Below are positions 8,011-15,154 of a stretch of 50,149 nt of DNA, piece after piece. The translations under genes and the position numbers were made by a program. Within the stretch, counting starts at the first letter, position 1. Each line of letters begins with the position of its first letter. Under the pieces are notes generated by a model. The model searched no databases, was not told where the DNA came from, and saw only the letters and a list, made by a program, of their open reading frames with translations. Source of the stretch: Bacillota bacterium (GTDB lineage: Bacteria > Bacillota_I > Bacilli_A > Erysipelotrichales > Erysipelotrichaceae); assembly GCA_023388995.1 (NCBI GenBank), contig JAEWFD010000044.1:1-50149 (forward strand), given 5' to 3'.

Positions 8011-8841
8011 ATGAAAGTAAACATCCATGAAATGACAGAGTATTTTGCGAAAGCGAATGTAACCTTTGCAGATGCTTTTATAGAAAAAAGAAAACCAGAC
8101 GACAGCAACAGAAAAATTAACAGGAGAACAAATCCTTTGTATGGCGGACTAGTCATTCCGATTACCGGAAGAGCATATTTGTCATTAAATGGATCTACCT
8201 ATGAAATTCAGCCAGGAGTTATTGTTCATGCTGGTCCGGGAATGCGGCTGAATATTGATGTACCTGATGCGGGGCATTGGGGCATGGCTGTGCTGCATTA
8301 TAAATTACCAAAAACAGAGGAGGAACTTTTTCCTTTATTTCATACGCATTATTCGATGCATATCAAAGAAAGTGCGAAAATACTGGATTTATATCAACAG
8401 CTTTACCAAATTCAAACAGTACCGGGAGCTGCAGCTAAACTTTGCGGCAAACGTTTGTTTATGGAATTTTTAGGGGAGCTTTTTGATGCTTCGGAAAAAT
8501 ATCTGGCTGATGGCAAAACAGAGTTAATGGATCATGTTATGAACTATATTCGGCAAAATTATGCGAACGGACTAAATATCAATCAAATTGCCGATCATTT
8601 TAAAATAGACAGACGAAAACTAGCTTTATTGTTTAAGCGGCATACCGGAATGACACCTAGTGCCTACCTAATGGAATGCCGCATTTTAAAAGCAAAAGAA
8701 CTTTTGCACAGCTGTGATTGCCCAATCAAGCTGGTTGCAGAGTGTGCAGGCTATACGGATAGTCTGTTTTTCAGCCGAGCTTTCAAGAAGAGTACCGGTC
8801 TTTCGCCAACCGAATACCGCAACAGTACGCAAAATACATGA
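8011..8841 (+). CDS. AraC-family transcriptional regulator
   Basis: 276 residues. The N-terminal half is a cupin-like sensor region (GGLVIPITGRAYLSLNG, IQPGVIVHAGPGM). The C-terminal 100 residues are the AraC double helix-turn-helix (INQIADHFKIDRRKLALLFK; CRILKAKELLHS; VAECAGYTDSLFFSRAFKKS; GLSPTEYR). Start ATG 8011 is preferred because upstream in-frame codons lie inside the palindrome and hairpin. It stands directly before the importer operon; AraC activators beside siderophore importers in Bacillota often sense the ferri-chelate, so this is its likely regulator. Confidence 0.88.
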   Translation: MKVNIHEMTEYFAKANVTFADAFIEKRKPDDSNRKINRRTNPLYGGLVIPITGRAYLSLNGSTYEIQPGVIVHAGPGMRLNIDVPDAGHWGMAVLHYKLPKTEEELFPLFHTHYSMHIKESAKILDLYQQLYQIQTVPGAAAKLCGKRLFMEFLGELFDASEKYLADGKTELMDHVMNYIRQNYANGLNINQIADHFKIDRRKLALLFKRHTGMTPSAYLMECRILKAKELLHSCDCPIKLVAECAGYTDSLFFSRAFKKSTGLSPTEYRNSTQNT

Positions 8842-8971
8842 TAGAATGCTATAAGCAAAATAATGTGAACGGCTTCTTTGTTAACTTTTGTTCAGCATGG
8901 CCTATTCATTGCAAAGAAGATATGCTATCTGAATGATGACAATAATCCATATCTTTTTGTCTTTTATGCTA

Positions 8972-9000
8972 TTTCATTCAGCTAAGTGGTTTGTTATACT
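8972..9000 (+). promoter_or_regulatory. Promoter of the importer / nitrogenase-like operon
   Basis: TATACT at 8995-9000 is a good -10; the -35 position (TTTCAT, 17-base spacer) is poor, as expected for a promoter needing an activator. The 205-base gap 8842-9046 also holds a weak CTTCTTTG/CAAAGAAG inverted repeat (8873-8880, 8912-8919) of unknown meaning. Confidence 0.5.
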
Positions 9001-9008
9001 TGAACGCG

Positions 9009-9024
9009 GTTAGCGTAGACTAAC
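9009..9024 (+). promoter_or_regulatory. Candidate operator GTTAG-N6-CTAAC, copy 2
   Basis: GTTAG CGTAGA CTAAC begins 9 bases after the -10 of the importer operon, nearly the same geometry as copy 1 at 7907-7922. A protein bound here would overlap the transcription start, suggesting repression by an iron-sensing or chelate-sensing factor. Confidence 0.55.
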
Positions 9025-9046
9025 TTAATTTACAGGAGGGACCACA

Positions 9047-10018
9047 ATGAAAAAAATAATAAGACTATTTGTCTTTATTTTGGTAGCAGCAAGTCTTCTG
9101 GTTGGATGTTCAAAAGCACCTGCCGGAAACAATCCGAATACACCAGGCAAAGGTGATGAAACTGAAGGATGGCCTAGAACATATGTTGATGCCAGCGGAA
9201 CAGAAGTAGTATTGGAGGAAAAACCGCAAAAGATTGCTTTATTATTCTTCCATCATTATGAGCCGCTGTTGGCATTGGATGCACCGCTATATGCTGCGAC
9301 AGAACAAGCAGTATATACTGGATGGGAATCACTGAAGCCATTTGCGGAAAAAGCAGAATTGATTGACTTGGGCGGTACGAGAGAACCTAATTTGGAAAAA
9401 TTGGTAGAGATTGAGCCAGACCTGATTATTGCAGCATTTGGGGTACATGATGCTATCTTGGATAGCCTCAGAAAGATTGCTCCGACGGTAGCTGTCAGCA
9501 GAAAAGATAACTTTGGAACTTGGCAAGGAATAATCCGTGAATACGGCAAGATTCTGGGCTTAGAAACTTTGGCGGAAGAGCGCATTGCCAATTTGGAGTC
9601 CTTGATTTCAACTACAAGAAATACATTAAGCGCATATAGTGATAAAACGGTAGCTTTAATTCAGCCAACAGATAAGGACGTCAGCTACTGGATGCCTGAT
9701 TATATCTATAGTCAAGAAGGTGGTTTAGGTGTAGCCAGCGCATTTACGAAACCAGATGGTGTATCTGCTGGCCAATCTATTTCGTTTGAATTATTTGTTG
9801 AAGCTGATCCGGACTTTATTTTCTTCTATGAAGATAGCTTGACTGAGAATGATGAAGCAATTCGCAAGAACTTGGAAAGCAATGCATTATGGAACTCTTT
9901 GAGTGCCGTGAAGCAAGGAAATGTATATATTCTAGATCGTTCCGCTTTCTCTGGAGGGCCGTTGGCAATGGAGCTAGGCGTGAAGGCAATCGAAAACGCA
10001 ATGACGAATTCCAAATAA
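9047..10018 (+). CDS. Fe-siderophore/heme/corrinoid-type ABC transporter substrate-binding lipoprotein
   Basis: 323 residues with signal peptide and lipobox SLLVGC, so anchored outside the membrane. The body is a FecB/FhuD-type periplasmic-binding fold (TrkA-like halves joined by a long helix): QKIALLFFHHYEPLLALD, EPNLEKLVEIEPDLIIA, and the closing WNSLSAVKQGNVYILDRS. The ligand cannot be read from sequence; ferric siderophore, heme and corrinoid binders share this fold. Good ribosome site ACAGGAGGG. It heads a seven-gene cluster ending with nitrogenase-like genes. Confidence 0.92.
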   Translation: MKKIIRLFVFILVAASLLVGCSKAPAGNNPNTPGKGDETEGWPRTYVDASGTEVVLEEKPQKIALLFFHHYEPLLALDAPLYAATEQAVYTGWESLKPFAEKAELIDLGGTREPNLEKLVEIEPDLIIAAFGVHDAILDSLRKIAPTVAVSRKDNFGTWQGIIREYGKILGLETLAEERIANLESLISTTRNTLSAYSDKTVALIQPTDKDVSYWMPDYIYSQEGGLGVASAFTKPDGVSAGQSISFELFVEADPDFIFFYEDSLTENDEAIRKNLESNALWNSLSAVKQGNVYILDRSAFSGGPLAMELGVKAIENAMTNSK

Positions 10019-10047
10019 ACCAAACAACTTTAGAAATGATGAATGGT

Positions 10048-10090
10048 AGCCGGACGCGGACCTAAACAGGCTGTGCCCGGCTTATTTTTT
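10048..10090 (+). terminator. Terminator-like hairpin between binding protein and permease genes
   Basis: AGCCGG (10048-10053) pairs with CCGGCT (10077-10082), followed by TA and six T. Placed 30 bases after the binding-protein stop, it probably attenuates readthrough so that the lipoprotein is made in excess over the membrane parts, a common feature of ABC importer operons. Confidence 0.6.
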
Positions 10091-10117
10091 AGCATGAATC
10101 ATATGAAGAGAAAAAAA

Positions 10118-10157
10118 GCACTTTTGGTTATAGCGATAATACGTAAACGAAAAGTGC
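10118..10157 (+). repeat. Second inverted repeat in the same gap
   Basis: GCACTTTT (10118-10125) and AAAAGTGC (10150-10157) with a 24-base loop, just before the permease ribosome site. It may protect the processed 3' mRNA or be incidental. Confidence 0.35.
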
Positions 10158-10178
10158 AGTAAGGAGGAAGTTTATCAA

Positions 10179-11231
10179 ATGAATCATAAACGCCAGCCGG
10201 CTACGCAGGTGCAGGATATTAGCAGAACGAAAAATGCACGTCCTTGGATGGCCTGGCTGATTATTATAGGTGGAACAGGAGTACTTGCGATGTTTATGGC
10301 GTTTTCCATTACGAAAGGTGCAGTGCAAATTCCGCTGTCTACTGTATGGGACGCCTTATTCCATTTCAACAAAGAGAGCACGCACCACCTGATTGTAGTA
10401 GACTTGCGGCTGCCGCGGGTAATTGCAAGTGCACTGGTAGGCACATCCTTTGCAGTGGGGGGAGCCATTATGCAGGGGATGACAAGAAATCCTATGGCTG
10501 ATTCCGGACTGCTAGGATTGAATGCCGGAGCAGGGTTTGCGTTGTCGATCTGCTTTGCTTTCTTTCCGAATATTAGATATCTGGATCTCATTCTCTGCTC
10601 CTTTTTGGGAGCGTCATTGGGAGCAGCACTTGTCAGCAGCATCGCAGCAACGCGCCGGGGAGCAGCAGCACCAATGCGGCTTGTATTGGCGGGTGCTGCC
10701 GTGAGTGCTTTACTAGCAGCATTAAGTCAGGGGATTGCCCTTTACTTTGACGTTGCACAGGACATCATGTTCTGGACGGTTGGCGGAGTGGCCGGTTCTA
10801 ACTGGGCGCAAATTAAAATCATGTTTCCCTTGATCATTGGCGCTCTGTTTGGGGCGATTGCTCTTTCCCGATCAATTTCACTTCTCAGTTTGGGTGAAGA
10901 CGTTGCGAAAGGATTAGGGTTGAATACTGTCGTCATCAATGCTCTATGCTCCCTATTGGTTCTGATATTAGCGGGAACTTCGGTTTCCGTCATGGGGGTA
11001 GTGGGCTTCGTTGGTTTGATTATTCCTCATCTGGCACGTTATCTTGTGGGAGTCGACTATCGCTGGATTATCCCCTCTTCCGCGGTATTGGGTGCTTTGC
11101 TCATGGTTGCGGCGGACTTGGGTGCCCGGCTGATCAATCCAACGTTTGAAACTCCTATCGGTGTATTGACGGCACTGATCGGCGTGCCCTTCTTTCTCTA
11201 TCTATCACGCAAGCAAAGGAGGGCCCTATAA
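10179..11231 (+). CDS. FecCD-family ABC transporter permease 1
   Basis: 350 residues with about ten membrane segments of the BtuC/FecCD family. Visible family marks: RLPRVIASALVGTSFAVGG, GLLGLNAGAG, MRLVLAGAAVSALLAALS, and the ATPase-coupling region VMGVVGFVGLIIPHLARYLV. Start ATG 10179 follows AAGGAGGAAG. Its stop overlaps the start of the second permease by one base. Together they would form the heterodimeric channel for the chelate delivered by the lipoprotein. Confidence 0.93.
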   Translation: MNHKRQPATQVQDISRTKNARPWMAWLIIIGGTGVLAMFMAFSITKGAVQIPLSTVWDALFHFNKESTHHLIVVDLRLPRVIASALVGTSFAVGGAIMQGMTRNPMADSGLLGLNAGAGFALSICFAFFPNIRYLDLILCSFLGASLGAALVSSIAATRRGAAAPMRLVLAGAAVSALLAALSQGIALYFDVAQDIMFWTVGGVAGSNWAQIKIMFPLIIGALFGAIALSRSISLLSLGEDVAKGLGLNTVVINALCSLLVLILAGTSVSVMGVVGFVGLIIPHLARYLVGVDYRWIIPSSAVLGALLMVAADLGARLINPTFETPIGVLTALIGVPFFLYLSRKQRRAL

Positions 11232-12268
11232 TGGATATCTGGCAAAAAAACGAAGCATACAAAAGAAAAATTGCGATTCGCAATGCTTCCATCGTGGTTG
11301 GCTGCACTGCGTTGCTTTTACTCTTTTTTGTGATCAGCATGAATACCGGTTATATGAAACTTACGCCATTGGATACCTTGCGTACCTTGTTTGGAGGCGG
11401 ATCTGCGAAAGAAAATCTGATTTTGTTCGACTTCCGGCTTCCGCGAATTGTGGTTTCGATTCTTGTTGGTGCAGGACTGGCACTCTCCGGATGCATCATT
11501 CAGGGTGTAACGAAGAATGCTTTGGCTGATCCTGGTTTGCTTGGCATTAATGCGGGAGCAGGGTTAATGGTTATCTTGTATGTATTATTTTTTGGAACCA
11601 AGTCTTTTCTTTCTGTATTCACCTTGCCGTTTCTGGCTTTGCTGGGTGCTGGTATTGCGGCTATTCTAATCTATATGCTTGCCTACAAAAAACACGAAGG
11701 GATCGCTCCTATGCGGCTGATTCTGACAGGTGTGGCAATGCAGGCGGGAATTTTGGCCTTGACCACCTTGCTTGTAGTCAAACTGGAGGAAGATCAGTTT
11801 GAGTTTGTGGCAACATGGCAGGCTGGCAGCATCTGGGGAAGCAATTGGCACTTTGTTTTGGCCTTGCTGCCGTGGCTTCTGCTTCTCATACCATATGTGC
11901 TTTCTAAAGCGCGCGTGCTTGATGTGCTGAATATGGGAGATGAAGTTGCCTACAGCTTAGGTGCTTCTGTAGAGCATGAACGACGTACCTTGCTGGCAGC
12001 AGCAGTCGCATTGGCAGCATCGTGTGTGGCAGTAAGCGGAAATATCAGTTTTGTGGGACTGCTAGCGCCGCATTTGGCTAGAAGAATGGTTGGGCCGAAA
12101 CATACCATACTGATACCTACTTGCGCTTTAACAGGTGCGGCACTTGTATCTCTAGCCGATACCATTGCCCGGGTAATTGTACAGCCAGCAGAGCTTCCCG
12201 CTGGTATCGTGGTAGCAATTATCGGTGCACCATATTTTTTATTCCTGCTGGCAAAGAGCAGGCAATAA
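11231..12268 (+). CDS. FecCD-family ABC transporter permease 2
   Basis: 345 residues, same family as the preceding gene: FRLPRIVVSILVGAGLALSG, NALADPGLLGINAGAG, MRLILTGVAMQAGILAL, and GNISFVGLLAPHLARRMVGP at the coupling site. About ten membrane segments. Start overlaps the previous stop and follows AAAGGAGGG. Two distinct permeases, as in FecC/FecD and FhuB-like systems, rather than the BtuC homodimer. Confidence 0.93.
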   Translation: MDIWQKNEAYKRKIAIRNASIVVGCTALLLLFFVISMNTGYMKLTPLDTLRTLFGGGSAKENLILFDFRLPRIVVSILVGAGLALSGCIIQGVTKNALADPGLLGINAGAGLMVILYVLFFGTKSFLSVFTLPFLALLGAGIAAILIYMLAYKKHEGIAPMRLILTGVAMQAGILALTTLLVVKLEEDQFEFVATWQAGSIWGSNWHFVLALLPWLLLLIPYVLSKARVLDVLNMGDEVAYSLGASVEHERRTLLAAAVALAASCVAVSGNISFVGLLAPHLARRMVGPKHTILIPTCALTGAALVSLADTIARVIVQPAELPAGIVVAIIGAPYFLFLLAKSRQ

Positions 12269-12284
12269 CGAAAGGATGAGAAAC

Positions 12285-13112
12285 ATGAATAGCATTGCAA
12301 CTGAACATTTAGCGGTCGCCTACGATGAAGCTTTGATTGTAGATGACTTGGATATGCAAATTCCTGAAGAAAAAATAACTGTTATCATTGGACCAAATGG
12401 GTGCGGAAAATCTACGGTGTTAAAGGCTGTAGGCCGCATTTTAAAGCCGAAAGGTGGAGTCGTGTATTTAAATGGCGAGGACATCCGTCAGCTTACAACA
12501 AAGGAAGTAGCGCAAAAGATGGCTATTTTACCGCAATCTCCGCAAGCCCCTGCGGGACTGACAGTGGGTGAACTTGTGGCATATGGAAGGTTTCCGCATC
12601 AACGCGGTTTTGGAAAACTGAAAACCGAGGACAAGCAAATTATCCATTGGGCTTTGGAAGTTACAAAGCTGACAGAACTGGAGACAACGGCAGTGGATAA
12701 CTTGTCGGGCGGCCAGCGGCAGCGGGTTTGGATCGCAATGGCTTTGGCGCAGCAAACGGATCTGATATTGCTGGATGAACCAACTACCTACTTGGATCTT
12801 GCCTATCAGCTGGAGGTGCTGGAACTTCTTTACCGCCTCAACCGGGAACAAAAATGTACCATTGTCATGGTATTGCATGACCTGAACCTGGCAGCACGCT
12901 TTGCTGATTATATGATTGCCATTCGCGGCGGAGAAATTGTGAAACATGGCACTCCGGAAGAAGTCATGGTTCCGGAAGTGCTCAAGGAAGCATTTCATAT
13001 TGATGCAGAGATTATAAAGGAGCCACGTACGGGTCGTCCTACTTGTGTTTCTTACAATCTCATTTCAGATGCGAACAGTTTATATGCAGCATGCGGAGGT
13101 GAACAGCAATGA
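12285..13112 (+). CDS. FepC/FhuC-type ABC transporter ATPase
   Basis: 275 residues. Walker A GPNGCGKST, Q-loop ILPQSPQAP, signature LSGGQRQRV, Walker B ILLDEPTTYLD, and switch His in MVLHDLNLAARF. This is the energy subunit of the importer. Start ATG 12285 is placed 8 bases after AAAGGATGAG. Its stop overlaps the ATG of the NifH-like gene (ATGA), so translation of importer and nitrogenase-like genes is coupled, the strongest sequence argument for a joint function. Confidence 0.95.
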   Translation: MNSIATEHLAVAYDEALIVDDLDMQIPEEKITVIIGPNGCGKSTVLKAVGRILKPKGGVVYLNGEDIRQLTTKEVAQKMAILPQSPQAPAGLTVGELVAYGRFPHQRGFGKLKTEDKQIIHWALEVTKLTELETTAVDNLSGGQRQRVWIAMALAQQTDLILLDEPTTYLDLAYQLEVLELLYRLNREQKCTIVMVLHDLNLAARFADYMIAIRGGEIVKHGTPEEVMVPEVLKEAFHIDAEIIKEPRTGRPTCVSYNLISDANSLYAACGGEQQ

Positions 13113-13847
13113 AGAAAATCGCCATTTACGGAAAAGGTGGCATCGGAAAATCCACCACTGTTTCGAATGTGTCAGCCGCCATGGCAGCTATGGGATTGGA
13201 TGCAAATTGGCTGTGATCCGAAGGCAGATTCAAGCCGCACTCTCACAGGGGGCAAGAATATTCGTACAGTTCTGGATACCTTGCGGGAAAACGGAGATGC
13301 CGAACTGGATGATTTGGTAGTGCGAAGCACAACGGGCGTACTGTGTGTGGAATCAGGCGGACCGGTTCCGGGTGTTGGCTGTGCAGGCAGAGGAATCATC
13401 ACAGCTTTTGAAAAACTGGAAGAGCTGGATGCGTTTGGTGTCTTTCAGCCGGATGTAGTGATCTATGACGTACTGGGGGATGTGGTCTGCGGTGGTTTTG
13501 CTATGCCCATACGAGGCGGATATGCGGATGAAGTATGCATTGTGACTTCGGGGGAAATGATGTCTCTTTATGCAGCAACTAATATCTCTCATGCAGTCAA
13601 AAGTTTTGGAAAACGTGGATATGCTTCCTTGCGGGGGTTAATCCTGAATGCGAAAAATATTGAAGGAGAAAAAGAACTGGTGGACAAAGCAGCAGCAGAG
13701 ATTGAGACACCGGTGCTTTATCACTTGCCGCGCCATCCGCTTGTACAGCAAGCAGAGGCAGAAGGTAAAACAGTGGTAGAGGCATTTCCGGAGTCGGATA
13801 TGGCGCAGCAATATAAGGCGCTGGCAAAGCTGCTGCTGGAAGGATGA
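13109..13847 (+). pseudogene. NifH-like reductase ATPase, frameshifted
   Basis: Homolog of the Fe protein of nitrogenase, which passes electrons from a [4Fe-4S] cluster with ATP hydrolysis. ATG 13109 follows GGAGGTGA. The first frame gives IAIYGKGGIGKSTT (P-loop) but stops at TGA 13214 after 35 codons. From about 13199 a second frame continues MQIGCDPKADSS and carries both cluster cysteines, PGVGCAGRG (13380-13382) and GDVVCGGFAMPIR (13488-13490), to 13847. A 5-base loss between GATG repeats at 13196-13202 explains the shift and restores GLDVMQIGCDP. All else looks functional, so this is either a recent mutation or a sequence error. The total would be about 247 residues. Confidence 0.88.
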
Positions 13848-15154
13848 GAAAAGCAATGGAGGAATTGAACTACTTAAAAAGATTGTCGGCAGTAAAGTCC
13901 GGCAAAGGCATCAAGTTTTTATCTCCGGCTATTTCTCCAGGCTGTCATTGCCCGATGCGGATGGCATCCTTGACAGCAAAAGAGATTAGCGGGCTTTCTT
14001 CGTTGTTGATTGGAATGCCGGAATGTGCTACTCATGTACGGTTGTTTAATCCCAAGCCGGAAGGTAAGAATGGTGAGCTTCACTGGCTCTATGTATTGGA
14101 TCAGCATGAGGTTGTATTTGGATGCCGTAAAGGCATCATGAGTGCTTTGCGGCAGATGGATCAAGCAGGAGCCAAAGCAATCTTGCTGATCGCTACCTGC
14201 ATTCCGGAGCTGATCGGCGAAGATATGGAAGGAATCATTCAAGAAATCCAGCCGGAGCTTTCTGCACAAGTAACGTATGTGATGCTTGGCCAGTTCAAGC
14301 ATTTCAGCCATCCGCCCGGTTATTGGAAAACCTTGGAAGCGATGGGTACCTTGATGGCAGCCCGGCAAACGAATCCGCGGTGCATTAACGTGCTGGGGCG
14401 CTCGCCGAAAGAAACGCACCTTCCTAAGCCAGCATTGCTGGCTCAACTGGAAAGCAAGGATTTGACCGTACGATATCTGGCCTCTGGGGCATCATTGACA
14501 GAATTTCAAGCAGCTCCTGATGCTGCATTGAACTTGGTTGTTTCTCCGTATGCTCAGCCGCTGGCTACCTATATGGAGCAGACGTTCGGCATCCCCTATA
14601 TTGCATTGCACACGCGTTTTTCAGTAGCTGATATTGATCATGTTTATGAAAAGCTTGCAAGACTATTTAATATCGACTGGGATGGTGTATTTGCACAGGA
14701 ACGAATAAAAGCACTTGAACTTGAGAAAAAAGCAAGTCAAATATTGAATGGCTTGCGTTTTATAGGATCTGTTGGCATCAGTATGCCGCTGGTCTTCGCC
14801 AGCTATCTATCCAGCTTCGGCATGGAGCCAGTTTTATTGCATATGGATGAATTCTATGCCGAGGACAAAGAGCATGCGAAAAAGCTTCTGGTACAAGGAT
14901 GGAATCCTTTGATTTGCCGGATGGTCAATCAGGATGCCGAATATCCTATTTTGGAAAAATTAGCTGTTGATATCTGCTTTGGAACTTTGCCAATTCGAAA
15001 GCAGGCAATCCCCAATATAGATCATATGCGCAGCTTCCATGGCAAAGCAGGATATGAATTAGCAACACAACTTCTGCACCAAATCTTGGATGGGGCAGAA
15101 AAAATAAAGTTTTCTAAAAAAGGAGGAAGCGAACATGGGACTGCATCGCTTTAA
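13844..15154 (+). CDS. Nitrogenase component 1-like protein, D-type subunit
   Basis: 436 residues of the NifD/NifE/BchN superfamily (nitrogenase component 1). Candidate cluster cysteines: Cys34/Cys36 (SPGCHCPM), Cys61 (GMPECATH) and Cys119 (LLIATCIPELIGED, equal to the NifD Cys154 site). The position of the FeMo-co ligand Cys275 is LVVSPYAQPLA, with no cysteine; a C-terminal FHG recalls the NifD His442 region. So it is not a dinitrogenase, but a reductase of unknown substrate. Its start overlaps the NifH-like stop (ATGA); ATG 13856, behind AAGGATGAGA, is an alternative start. The end overlaps the K-like gene by 20 bases. Confidence 0.85.
   Translation: MRKAMEELNYLKRLSAVKSGKGIKFLSPAISPGCHCPMRMASLTAKEISGLSSLLIGMPECATHVRLFNPKPEGKNGELHWLYVLDQHEVVFGCRKGIMSALRQMDQAGAKAILLIATCIPELIGEDMEGIIQEIQPELSAQVTYVMLGQFKHFSHPPGYWKTLEAMGTLMAARQTNPRCINVLGRSPKETHLPKPALLAQLESKDLTVRYLASGASLTEFQAAPDAALNLVVSPYAQPLATYMEQTFGIPYIALHTRFSVADIDHVYEKLARLFNIDWDGVFAQERIKALELEKKASQILNGLRFIGSVGISMPLVFASYLSSFGMEPVLLHMDEFYAEDKEHAKKLLVQGWNPLICRMVNQDAEYPILEKLAVDICFGTLPIRKQAIPNIDHMRSFHGKAGYELATQLLHQILDGAEKIKFSKKGGSEHGTASL

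Noticed and set aside
13109..13847. Programmed ribosomal frameshift in the NifH-like gene
   Set aside because: No slippery heptamer or downstream stem is visible at the junction, and the joined product would lack or alter residues of the conserved DVMQIGCDP string unless bases are restored; a deletion explains it better.
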